From NCBI GenBank assembly GCA_028282625.1, contig JANQHP010000130.1, forward strand, positions 1 through 15,975: 15,975 bases of DNA, in the 5' to 3' direction. A program made the position numbers and the translations under genes. The number at the start of each line of letters is the position of its first letter. Positions within the stretch are counted from its first letter, which is position 1. The notes under the pieces are model-generated. The model worked only from the letters and a program-made list of their open reading frames with translations, searched no databases and was not told the DNA's origin. The DNA is from Rickettsiales bacterium. Its GTDB lineage: Bacteria > Pseudomonadota > Alphaproteobacteria > Rickettsiales > UBA8987. Of this stretch, positions 7,168-13,658 are shown piece by piece.

Positions 7168-7554
7168 ATGGGTAAAGCAAAAACATCTCGGGCATTGTCA
7201 GATACGCAAGCGCGTGCATCTTTACGATCCGTGCGTGTGAGCCCTCGTAAATTAAACCTGGTGGCAGGTTTAATACGCGGTCAAAATGTTAACACCGCTC
7301 TCACGCAACTTTCTTTCTCGCGCAAGGCGATTGCACGCGACGTACACAAGCTCCTGCAATCTGCCATTGCCAATGCTGAGAATAACCACAATCTGGACGT
7401 GGATCGCCTCTATGTATCTGAGGTGCAAGTGGGCCGCAGCCTGGTGATGAAGCGCTGGCGTGCGCGTGCGCGTGGTCGTGCGGCACGTATCTTAAAGCCG
7501 TTTAGCACCATTGCCATTACCGTGACCGAACGACAAGAGCAGGAGACCGCTTAA
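7168..7554 (+). CDS. rplV: 50S ribosomal protein L22
   Basis: L22 spans the large subunit and its beta-hairpin forms part of the exit tunnel wall, where macrolide-resistance changes occur. The 128-residue product is within range (110-130), with a short basic N-terminal extension. Visible are V-R-V-S-P-R-K-L-N-L-V-A, the A-I-A-N-A-E-N-N-H segment, and the tunnel hairpin with W-R-A-R-A-R-G-R-A-A-R-I-L-K-P. The hairpin length looks normal, so no sign of tunnel remodelling. The C-terminal E-R-Q-E-Q-E-T-A is a short extra tail whose codons carry the rpsC ribosome-binding site. Confidence 0.97.
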   Translation: MGKAKTSRALSDTQARASLRSVRVSPRKLNLVAGLIRGQNVNTALTQLSFSRKAIARDVHKLLQSAIANAENNHNLDVDRLYVSEVQVGRSLVMKRWRARARGRAARILKPFSTIAITVTERQEQETA

Positions 7555-8223
7555 ATGGGCCAAAAAGTTAACCCGATTAGTTTACGTGTCAACATCAATC
7601 GTACGTGGGATTCACGTTGGTATGCAGGGAAAAATTATGCCAATACCCTGCATGAAGATCTGCACATTCGCTCCTTCCTGGAAAAGAAACTCAAGAATGC
7701 AGGACTTAGCCGCTGTGTGATTGAGCGCTCGGGTGACAAGATGCGCCTGACCCTTTACACCTCACGCCCGGGTGTGATTATCGGTAAAAAAGGCGCGGAC
7801 ATTGAAAAAATTAAGCGTGAAGTGGCAAAGCTCACCAAAAGTGATATCCACCTGAACATCATTGAAGTGCGTAAGCCCGAAGTCGATGCCAAGTTGGTGG
7901 CAGAAAGCATTGCGCAGCAACTTGAGCGACGGATCGCTTTCCGCCGTGCCATGAAACGTGCGGTACAATCGGCCATGCGTATGGGCGCAGGTGGTGTGCG
8001 TATCAACTGTTCTGGGCGCTTAAGCGGTGCTGAAATCGCACGTATGGAATGGTATCGCGAAGGGCGCGTGCCACTGCACACCCTACGTGCCGATATTGAT
8101 TACGGCACAGCAGAGGCCTTAACCACCTATGGTATTATTGGTGTGAAAGTCTGGATTTATAAAGGCGAACTGGCTAGTAATGACCCGCTCGCACAAGAAA
8201 AGAACCTGCAGGGTATTCTGTAG
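7555..8223 (+). CDS. rpsC: 30S ribosomal protein S3
   Basis: S3 lies at the mRNA entry channel and, with S4 and S5, has helicase activity on mRNA. The 222-residue length is normal. It begins G-Q-K-V-N-P-I-S-L-R, has the KH-domain loop G-V-I-I-G-K-K-G-A-D-I and the C-terminal G-A-G-G-V-R-I-N-C-S-G-R-L-S-G-A-E-I-A-R segment, followed by Y-G-x-I-G-V-K-V-W-I-Y-K-G-E. The ATG directly abuts the rplV TAA; AGGAG (7541-7545) is 9 bases upstream. Confidence 0.98.
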   Translation: MGQKVNPISLRVNINRTWDSRWYAGKNYANTLHEDLHIRSFLEKKLKNAGLSRCVIERSGDKMRLTLYTSRPGVIIGKKGADIEKIKREVAKLTKSDIHLNIIEVRKPEVDAKLVAESIAQQLERRIAFRRAMKRAVQSAMRMGAGGVRINCSGRLSGAEIARMEWYREGRVPLHTLRADIDYGTAEALTTYGIIGVKVWIYKGELASNDPLAQEKNLQGIL

Positions 8224-8259
8224 TGCATGTCACGCCAGAAAATGTAAGAGAGAACGATC

Positions 8260-8670
8260 ATGCTTCAACCTAAAAGAACCAAATTTCGTAAGGCACATAA
8301 AGGCCGCATCCACGGGAATGCGAAGCGTGGCAGCGCGTTGAATTTTGGCGAATATGGCATCAAGGCCTTGCAACCGGAGCGGATCACCTCTCGGCAAATT
8401 GAGGCAGCACGTCGTGCGATTACCCGGCACATCAAACGTCAAGGCAAGCTCTGGATTCGTATTTTCCCGGATCTGCCTGTCACAGCCAAACCATTGGAAG
8501 TACGCCAAGGTAAAGGTAAAGGTGGCATTGAATATTGGGCAGCAAGGGTCCAACCTGGTCGCGTACTCTTTGAGCTTGGCGGTGTGAACCGTGAAGCTGC
8601 CAAGGGGGCATTTGAGCGCGCCGCGGCCAAATTGCCTATTAAAGTAAAATTCATTGAACGTCTGGATTAG
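8260..8670 (+). CDS. rplP: 50S ribosomal protein L16
   Basis: L16 helps shape the A site of the large subunit. The 136-residue length is normal. It begins M-L-Q-P-K-R-T-K-F-R-K and has R-R-A-I-T-R-H-I-K-R-Q-G-K-L-W-I-R-I-F-P. The loop usually read V-R-M-G-K-G-K-G here reads V-R-Q-G-K-G-K-G; the arginine that is hydroxylated in E. coli (Arg81) is kept while the following Met is Gln. The start is preceded only by a weak GAGAGA, 36 bases after rpsC. Confidence 0.98.
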   Translation: MLQPKRTKFRKAHKGRIHGNAKRGSALNFGEYGIKALQPERITSRQIEAARRAITRHIKRQGKLWIRIFPDLPVTAKPLEVRQGKGKGGIEYWAARVQPGRVLFELGGVNREAAKGAFERAAAKLPIKVKFIERLD

Positions 8671-8674
8671 AGCA

Positions 8675-8890
8675 ATGGAAATCGAAACATTACGAAGCAA
8701 AAGCAAAGATGAGCTGCTTGCCTTATTGGAGCAGCACAAGAAAGAAGCCTTGAATTTGCGGTTCCAGCGCGTGTCAGGTGAGTTGGAAAACACCACACGC
8801 ATGCGTACAGTACGTCGCATTGCGGCGCGAGTCAAAACGGTGCTGCGCGAACAGCATACAGCGCACGCTGCTAAAAAGAAGGAGTCTTAG
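8675..8890 (+). CDS. rpmC: 50S ribosomal protein L29
   Basis: L29 is a small two-helix protein next to L23 at the tunnel exit. The product is 71 residues (family about 60-70). It shows the family pattern: L-R-S-K-S-K-D-E-L-L-A-L-L-E, then L-N-L-R-F-Q-R-V-S-G-E-L-E-N and R-R-I-A-A-R-V-K-T-V-L-R-E. The ATG at 8675 is chosen since it starts the conserved sequence; an upstream in-frame ATG at 8654 would lie inside rplP. The gap to rplP is 4 bases with no good ribosome-binding site, so re-initiation after rplP is likely. A lysine-rich tail ends the protein. Confidence 0.95.
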   Translation: MEIETLRSKSKDELLALLEQHKKEALNLRFQRVSGELENTTRMRTVRRIAARVKTVLREQHTAHAAKKKES

Positions 8891-8896
8891 ATCGCC

Positions 8897-9127
8897 ATGC
8901 CTAAACGTATTTTACAAGGTACTGTTGTGAGCACCGCCGGGGACAAAACGGTCACCGTGAAGGTGGAACGTCGCCTGATGCACGCACTGTATAAGAAAAT
9001 TATTCGCCGGAGCAAAAAATACCGTGCGCATGATGAAAACAATACATGCACCAAAGGGCAAAAGGTACGCATCCAGGAATGCAATCGCCTTTCTAAAACC
9101 AAATCCTGGAAAGTGTTAGAGGGATAA
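8897..9127 (+). CDS. rpsQ: 30S ribosomal protein S17
   Basis: S17 is an OB-fold primary binder of 16S rRNA. The 76 residues are close to the alphaproteobacterial norm. Signatures are L-Q-G-T-V-V-S-x-x-G-D-K-T-V-T-V-K-V-E-R-R, then Y-K-K-I-I-R-R-S-K-K-Y-R-A-H-D-E-N-N, and I-Q-E-C-x-x-L-S-K-T-K-S-W-x-V. GAAGGAG at 8878-8884 is about 12 bases upstream, overlapping the rpmC end. Confidence 0.97.
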   Translation: MPKRILQGTVVSTAGDKTVTVKVERRLMHALYKKIIRRSKKYRAHDENNTCTKGQKVRIQECNRLSKTKSWKVLEG

Positions 9128-9130
9128 GTC

Positions 9131-9499
9131 ATGATTCAGGTTCAAACACGTCTTTCTGTAGCGGATAATTCTGGCGCACGCGAAGTGCAATGCATTAAAG
9201 TGTTGGGCGGATCAAAGCGTCGGTTTGCACGTGCTGGCGATATTATCGTGGTATCGGTAAAAGATGCCCTACCCAATTCCAAAATCAAGAAAGGGCAAGT
9301 GCATCGCGCTGTGGTTGTGCGTACGCGCAAAGAAACCTACCGCCCAGATGGTAGCGCCATTCGTTTTGACCGCAATGCGGCTGTTTTGATTAACAAGCAA
9401 AAAGAGCCTCTTGGCACCCGTATTTTTGGCCCCGTAGTGCGTGAACTGCGCGCCAAGCGTTTTATGAAAATTATCTCACTGGCACCCGAAGTGCTTTAA
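9131..9499 (+). CDS. rplN: 50S ribosomal protein L14
   Basis: L14 lies at the subunit interface, where it contacts 16S rRNA helix 14 and the factor RsfS. The 122-residue length is exactly typical. It begins M-I-Q-V-Q-T-R-L-S-V-A-D-N-S-G-A-R and has C-I-K-V-L-G-G-S-K-R-R, V-V-V-R-T-R-K-E, R-x-D-G-S-x-I-R-F-D-R-N-A-A-V-L-I and the ending R-I-F-G-P-V-V-R-E-L-R. GAGGG (9119-9123) is 7 bases upstream of ATG. Three bases separate it from rpsQ. Confidence 0.98.
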   Translation: MIQVQTRLSVADNSGAREVQCIKVLGGSKRRFARAGDIIVVSVKDALPNSKIKKGQVHRAVVVRTRKETYRPDGSAIRFDRNAAVLINKQKEPLGTRIFGPVVRELRAKRFMKIISLAPEVL

Positions 9500-9532
9500 G
9501 CAGCGAGCCCGTTAGAGTAAAGGAGTTTGATC

Positions 9533-9874
9533 ATGGCACATCACACAGAAAAAAAACCTGCCCGCCTAAAAATTAAAAAAGGCGACCAGGTGGTGGTGCT
9601 AACCGGTAAAGATAAAGGCAAACGTGGTGAAGTGTTGCGCGTGCTACGTGAAAAACAGCGTATTGTGGTAGCGGGTGTAAATATGATCAAAAAGCATCAA
9701 AAGCCCTCTGCTTCGGATGCAGGCGGCATTAAAACCATGGAAGCACCGCTTCATATCTCCAATGTAGCACTGCTCGACCCTAAAGAAGATAAACCAACGC
9801 GTATTGGCTTTACGGTACTCAAAGATGGCAAAAAAGTACGCCAAGCCAAACGTTCCGGTGAAGTATTGGCCTAA
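9533..9874 (+). CDS. rplX: 50S ribosomal protein L24
   Basis: L24 starts large-subunit assembly and lies beside the tunnel exit. The product is 113 residues (family about 103-110). The KOW motif is clear: K-K-G-D-Q-V-V-V-L-T-G-K-D-K-G-K-R-G-E-V, followed by V-V-A-G-V-N-M-I-K-K-H-Q-K-P and P-L-H-I-S-N-V-A-L-L-D. The ATG at 9533 is chosen because AGGAG (9521-9525) is 7 bases upstream; an in-frame TTG at 9527 abuts the site. Confidence 0.97.
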   Translation: MAHHTEKKPARLKIKKGDQVVVLTGKDKGKRGEVLRVLREKQRIVVAGVNMIKKHQKPSASDAGGIKTMEAPLHISNVALLDPKEDKPTRIGFTVLKDGKKVRQAKRSGEVLA

Positions 9875-9900
9875 AAAACGATAATGAAGGAATGCACGTC

Positions 9901-10446
9901 ATGAAAGCGCGCCTACAAGAACAATATCATGCAGAAATACGCCCGGCACTGCAAGAGCAGTTTGCCTACCGTAATCCTATGCAAATTCCTCGACTGAAGA
10001 AGATTACCCTCAATATGGGTGTGGGGCGTGATGCGGTCGCAGAAAGCAATGCTGTGGAACATGCGGTGGCGGATCTAAGAGCAATCACCGGTCAGGCGCC
10101 TGTGATTACCCGTGCCAAAAAGTCGATTGCAGGGTTCAAATTGCGTGAAAATATGCCGATTGGCTGCAAAGTAACGCTGCGACAGCAAAGAATGTTTGAA
10201 TTTTTAGACAGATTGACTAATATCGCCCTCCCTCGCGTTCGGGACTTCCGTGGTCTTAACCCTAGAAGTTTTGATGGAAAAGGAAATTATACATTTGGAT
10301 TAAAAGAACAAATTGTGTTTCCTGAGGTGGATTATGACAAAATAAACAAGGTGCGTGGGCTGGATGTAACCTTCACCACAAGCGCCCAAACCAACGAAGA
10401 AGCAAAGGCATTGCTTGCGTTATTCAACCTGCCCTTCATGGCGTAA
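9901..10446 (+). CDS. rplE: 50S ribosomal protein L5
   Basis: L5 binds 5S rRNA and touches P-site tRNA. The 181-residue product has the usual length. Visible are R-L-K-K-I-T-L-N-M-G-V-G, A-K-K-S-I-A-G-F-K-L-R-E, G-C-K-V-T-L-R, A-L-P-R-V-R-D-F-R-G-L and G-N-Y-T-F-G-L-K-E-Q-I-V-F-P-E. The ATG at 9901 is chosen because AAGGA (9887-9891) is 9 bases upstream, whereas it abuts an in-frame ATG at 9892. Odd feature: from about 10180 to 10340 the codons change to CGA, AGA, TTA, GGA and ATA, unlike the CGT/CGC, CTG and GGT/GGC used around it, while the protein stays well conserved. Confidence 0.98.
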   Translation: MKARLQEQYHAEIRPALQEQFAYRNPMQIPRLKKITLNMGVGRDAVAESNAVEHAVADLRAITGQAPVITRAKKSIAGFKLRENMPIGCKVTLRQQRMFEFLDRLTNIALPRVRDFRGLNPRSFDGKGNYTFGLKEQIVFPEVDYDKINKVRGLDVTFTTSAQTNEEAKALLALFNLPFMA

Positions 10447-10479
10447 GGTATAGTGCAAGCACATTAAAAGGAAAAAACT

Positions 10480-10785
10480 ATGGCTAAAAAATCCATGATT
10501 GCCCGCAACGAAAAGCGCAAGAAGCTGGTGAAGCGCCACGCAGAAAAGCGCGCGGAACTCAAAGCGATCGTCAAGAACGAAGCGTTGCCGCTGGAAGAGC
10601 GCTTTCAGGCCAGCATGCAGCTTTCAAAATTGCCACGCAATAGCTCCAAAGTACGTGTTCGCAATCGTTGCCGTGTAACAGGACGTCCGCGTGGTGTCTA
10701 CCGCAAGTTCGAACTCTCCCGCATCACACTGCGTGAATTAGCGTCTTTTGGTCAAGTGCCAGGCGTCATCAAATCCAGTTGGTAA
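10480..10785 (+). CDS. rpsN: 30S ribosomal protein S14, zinc-free type
   Basis: S14 is in the head of the small subunit. At 101 residues this is the long form without the C-x-x-C zinc site, the form usual in proteobacteria. It begins A-K-K-S-M-I-A-R-N-E-K-R and carries L-S-K-L-P-R-N-S-S-K-V-R-V-R-N-R-C-R-V-T-G-R-P-R-G and the ending R-E-L-A-S-F-G-Q-V-P-G-V-I-K-S-S-W. An AAAAGGAAAA ribosome-binding region precedes the start. Confidence 0.98.
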   Translation: MAKKSMIARNEKRKKLVKRHAEKRAELKAIVKNEALPLEERFQASMQLSKLPRNSSKVRVRNRCRVTGRPRGVYRKFELSRITLRELASFGQVPGVIKSSW

Positions 10786-10809
10786 CCGCATAAATTTAAA
10801 GGTTGTATC

Positions 10810-11208
10810 ATGTCCATCAGTGACCCTATCGCTAATATCCTTGCCATTATCCGCAATGGCCAACAGGCTTCACTTGCCAGGGTGCAAGCACCCCATTCTC
10901 GCTTATCCAGCGGCATCTTGCATGTCCTTGAAAGCGAGGGCTATATTGAAGGGTTTGAAGAGCAAGAAGAACGCAAAGGCATTAAGAAGCTTATCATTAA
11001 CTTGAAATATTACCGAGGCAAGCCGGTGATTCAAAAGCTAAAGCGTGTTTCAAAGCCTGGTTGCCGTGTCTATAGCTCCACGCAAGACCTCAAGCCTGTT
11101 TATAACGGTCTTGGCATTTCTATTCTTTCCACATCGAAAGGCATTTTACCCGAACATACTGCCCGTGAAATGGGCGTAGGCGGCGAAGTGCTGTGTCATG
11201 TGTTTTAA
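10810..11208 (+). CDS. rpsH: 30S ribosomal protein S8
   Basis: S8 is a primary 16S rRNA binder and in E. coli represses the spc operon by binding mRNA near rplE. The 132-residue length is normal. Signatures are S-D-P-I-A-N-I-L-A-I-I-R-N-G-Q, L-K-Y-x-R-G-K-P-V-I, R-V-S-K-P-G-C-R-V-Y and the rRNA-binding S-T-S-K-G-I-L with the end G-G-E-V-L-C-H-V-F. I did not find an obvious S8-type mRNA site around the rplX-rplE junction. Confidence 0.97.
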   Translation: MSISDPIANILAIIRNGQQASLARVQAPHSRLSSGILHVLESEGYIEGFEEQEERKGIKKLIINLKYYRGKPVIQKLKRVSKPGCRVYSSTQDLKPVYNGLGISILSTSKGILPEHTAREMGVGGEVLCHVF

Positions 11209-11230
11209 CGCATAAGGAGTATGTTATCTC

Positions 11231-11764
11231 ATGTCTCGTATTGGAAAAAAACCGATTAGCCTGCCAGAAAACGTAGATATTTCTACGCAAAATGGTGTGG
11301 TATCCATCAAGGGGCCCAAGGGTTCGCTTGAGCAGAAGCTGCCACCTGAAGTGTCTATCACGGTAGAAGAGAAAATTGTGACCCTCTCCCCTGCCAATGA
11401 CTCACAACAAGCCCAGGCCATGTGGGGCCTTGGTCGTAGCCTGGTGCAAAATATGGTAACCGGTGTGACTGAGGGCTATAAAGTCGTGCTCGAGATACAA
11501 GGTGTGGGGTATCGCGCCGCGGTCAAAGGCAAGAATCTGGAGCTCAATCTGGGCTTTAGCCACCCGGTACTGTTCCCCATTCGGGATGGCATTAGCATGG
11601 CCTGTCCACAGCCTACCACCGTTGAGATATCCGGTATTGATAAGCAAGTCGTTGGGCAAGAGGCAGCCAAGATCCGTGCCTTCCGTAAGCCTGAACCTTA
11701 CAAAGGCAAAGGTATTCGCTATCAGGGTGAATATGTCCGTCGTAAAGAAGGTAAGAAGAAATAG
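11231..11764 (+). CDS. rplF: 50S ribosomal protein L6
   Basis: L6 binds 23S rRNA near the GTPase-associated region. The 177-residue length is standard. It begins M-S-R-I-G-K-K-P-I-S-L-P and shows V-x-I-K-G-P-K-G, the Q-G-V-G-Y-R-A turn, G-F-S-H-P-V and the strongly conserved end K-P-E-P-Y-K-G-K-G-I-R-Y with a basic tail. AAGGAG (11214-11219) lies 11 bases upstream. Confidence 0.98.
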   Translation: MSRIGKKPISLPENVDISTQNGVVSIKGPKGSLEQKLPPEVSITVEEKIVTLSPANDSQQAQAMWGLGRSLVQNMVTGVTEGYKVVLEIQGVGYRAAVKGKNLELNLGFSHPVLFPIRDGISMACPQPTTVEISGIDKQVVGQEAAKIRAFRKPEPYKGKGIRYQGEYVRRKEGKKK

Positions 11765-11772
11765 AGGCAGCT

Positions 11773-12135
11773 ATGGCTAAAAAAGAAACCACGTTCCAAA
11801 TGCGCAAGCGGCGCAATCGTTACAACCTTAAAAAGCGCTCGACCAATCCTTTGCGTCTATCGGTGCATCGCTCGAACACACAAATCTATGCGCAAATTAT
11901 TGACGATGCGGCAGGCAAAACGCTGGCATCGGCCTCTTCTTTGGATAAAGAGCTGAAAAAGAACATATCTTCTGGCGGCAACATCAAAGCAGCACAAGCA
12001 GTCGGTGCGTTGATTGCAGCACGCGCCAAGGCGCTAAAGCTCAAGCAAGTTACATTCGACCGCGGTGGCTATATTTATCACGGCAGAGTGAAAGCCCTGG
12101 CCGATGCCGCACGTGAAAACGGCATGGTATTTTAG
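11773..12135 (+). CDS. rplR: 50S ribosomal protein L18
   Basis: L18 binds 5S rRNA with L5 and attaches it to the large subunit. The 120-residue length is standard. It has an Arg/Lys-rich N-terminus (M-R-K-R-R-N-R-Y), then P-L-R-L-S-V-H-R-S-N-T-Q-I-Y-A-Q-I-I-D-D, and the C-terminal F-D-R-G-G-Y-I-Y-H-G-R-V-K-A-L-A-D-A-A-R-E-N-G family signature. A GAGG lies just before the ATG, 8 bases after rplF ends. Confidence 0.98.
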   Translation: MAKKETTFQMRKRRNRYNLKKRSTNPLRLSVHRSNTQIYAQIIDDAAGKTLASASSLDKELKKNISSGGNIKAAQAVGALIAARAKALKLKQVTFDRGGYIYHGRVKALADAARENGMVF

Positions 12136-12171
12136 TCAGACCCTCCTCACTATTACAGCAAAGAAAATATT

Positions 12172-12813
12172 ATGGCACAAAACCCTACCAATGCGAACCA
12201 AACCGACGAAGGCTTCATTGATAAGCTGGTCGCCATTAACCGTACCGCCAAAGTGGTGAAAGGTGGACGTCGTTTTGGCTTCACTGCCCTGGTGGTAGTG
12301 GGCGATGGCAAAGGCAAAGTAGGCTTTGGTAAAGGGAAAGCCAAAGAGGTGGTGGATGCCAAAAGGAAAGCCGTGGATGCTGCCAAAAAATCGATGATAC
12401 GCATTCCTTTACGTGAAGGGCGTACCATCCATCACGATATACGCAGCCGTGCAGGCGCAGGCAAAGTCATGCTGCGTTCTGCTCCTCCAGGAACCGGAAT
12501 TATTGCAGGTGGGCCAATGCGCGCCGTGTTTGAGGCATTGGGCATCCAGGATATTGTGGCCAAATCCATTGGCTCTTCCAATCCGTTTAATATGGTGCAA
12601 GCGACTTTCTCAGCCCTGCAAGAAATTGAATCCCCACGTGACTGTGCTAGCCGTTTGGGGCGCAAAGTCGGCGATATTATCACACGCCGTGGGGACCACG
12701 TGACCAAAGAAGAGCAGAACACCGCTGCCACCACATCTTCTTCTGAAACAGCAGCACCCAAGGCAAAAGAGGCTGCTTCCAAAACAGAAAAATCTAACAA
12801 AGAGACATCGTAA
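12172..12813 (+). CDS. rpsE: 30S ribosomal protein S5 with extended tail
   Basis: S5 lies at the mRNA entrance and takes part in decoding accuracy. The product is 213 residues, longer than the roughly 165-200 usual. The core is intact: V-V-K-G-G-R-R-F-G-F-T-A-L-V-V-V-G-D-G-K-G-K-V-G-F-G-K-G-K-A dsRBD-like part, then P-L-R-E-G-R-T-I-H-H-D, R-S-A-P-P-G-T-G-I-I-A-G-G-P-M-R-A-V-F-E and the G-S-S-N-P-F-N-M-V segment. About 30 C-terminal residues are Ala/Ser/Thr/Lys/Glu-rich low complexity. The 36-base gap to rplR has no clear ribosome-binding site (only AAAGAAAA). Confidence 0.97.
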   Translation: MAQNPTNANQTDEGFIDKLVAINRTAKVVKGGRRFGFTALVVVGDGKGKVGFGKGKAKEVVDAKRKAVDAAKKSMIRIPLREGRTIHHDIRSRAGAGKVMLRSAPPGTGIIAGGPMRAVFEALGIQDIVAKSIGSSNPFNMVQATFSALQEIESPRDCASRLGRKVGDIITRRGDHVTKEEQNTAATTSSSETAAPKAKEAASKTEKSNKETS

Positions 12814-12834
12814 AAAGATTCGGTCGGGGTAACC

Positions 12835-13026
12835 ATGGCAAAGACACTACACATTACACAAACGGGAAGCGCGATTGGCCGCCCACAAAACCAACGTCAA
12901 ACACTGCAAGGCCTTGGTTTGAAAATGGGGCGCACCGTTGAGCGTGAAGATACCCCTTCCATACGAGGCATGGTGGCAACTGTGGCACATTTAGTCAAAG
13001 TAGAAACATCTGCTCCTTCCAAATAA
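12835..13026 (+). CDS. rpmD: 50S ribosomal protein L30
   Basis: L30 is a small late-assembly protein of the large subunit. The 63-residue length is typical. It shows I-T-Q-T-G-S-A-I-G-R-P-Q-N-Q-R-Q-T-L-Q-G-L-G-L-K and the ending S-I-R-G-M-V-A-T-V-A-H-L-V-K-V-E, family signatures, in its standard place between rpsE and rplO. Only a weak GGGG precedes the start. Confidence 0.97.
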   Translation: MAKTLHITQTGSAIGRPQNQRQTLQGLGLKMGRTVEREDTPSIRGMVATVAHLVKVETSAPSK

Positions 13027-13059
13027 CACACCCTATTATCGCGAAATACCGAGGCAATC

Positions 13060-13623
13060 ATGGCAACGCATCTGAACACGATTCAAGACAAACCGGGCGC
13101 ACGCACGGCACGCACTAGGGTAGGACGTGGCATTGGCTCGGGCAAAGGCAAGACATGCGGACGTGGTATTAAAGGGCAAAAATCACGCTCCGGTGTGGCC
13201 ATTAAAGGGTTTGAGGGTGGACAAATGCCGATCCATCGCCGCTTGCCCAAGCGTGGCTTTAATAACATTAATCGCAGGGTATACGAAGTGATCAATCTTT
13301 CGGACCTGCAGCAGGCAATCGATAACAAAAAGCTTGATGGCGCTAAAAGCATTGCACATAAAGAGCTGATTGCCGCCGGTCTGGCACACGGCAACAAGGA
13401 TGGCATCAAGCTGCTAGCCAAAGGCACGTTGAAAGCCAAAGTCACCCTTACGGTCGACAAAGCTTCGGCTGTAGCACAGGCCGCCATTGAAAAAGCAGGT
13501 GGCACCCTTTCTCTTGCTCCGCTTCCTACGCCAGAAAAAGCAAGCAAAGAGGAACCCAAGACTCCGAAAAAGCCAAAAGCAGATAGCGCAAAAAAAGCAT
13601 CTTCCAAAAGCAAAACGTCGTAA
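13060..13623 (+). CDS. rplO: 50S ribosomal protein L15 with extended basic tail
   Basis: L15 is a late-assembly protein with a long glycine- and arginine-rich N-terminal arm inside the 23S rRNA. The product is 187 residues (usually 145-170). The arm reads R-V-G-R-G-I-G-S-G-K-G-K-T-C-G-R-G-I-K-G-Q-K-S-R-S-G and continues F-E-G-G-Q-M-P-I-H-R-R-L-P-K-R-G-F. After about residue 155 a Lys/Pro/Ala/Ser-rich histone-H1-like tail runs to the stop. A GAGG lies about 6 bases upstream of the ATG. Confidence 0.97.
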   Translation: MATHLNTIQDKPGARTARTRVGRGIGSGKGKTCGRGIKGQKSRSGVAIKGFEGGQMPIHRRLPKRGFNNINRRVYEVINLSDLQQAIDNKKLDGAKSIAHKELIAAGLAHGNKDGIKLLAKGTLKAKVTLTVDKASAVAQAAIEKAGGTLSLAPLPTPEKASKEEPKTPKKPKADSAKKASSKSKTS

Positions 13624-13658
13624 TATATTGCTTTAAATTGGCAGAAACACTCTAATTA

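Noticed and set aside
8230..8835. 201-codon open frame on the minus strand opposite rplP and rpmC
   Set aside because: Entirely antisense to two clear ribosomal genes, no resemblance to a known protein.
13083..13613. 176-codon open frame on the minus strand opposite rplO
   Set aside because: Exact shadow of the Lys/Ala/Gly-rich L15 coding sequence; composition is the complement of that bias.
13628..13656. TTGCTT and TCTAAT with a 17-base spacer, a promoter-like pair before secY
   Set aside because: Transcription would begin at about 13663, inside the secY start codon region, and the -35 is poor. Read-through from rplO explains secY expression better.
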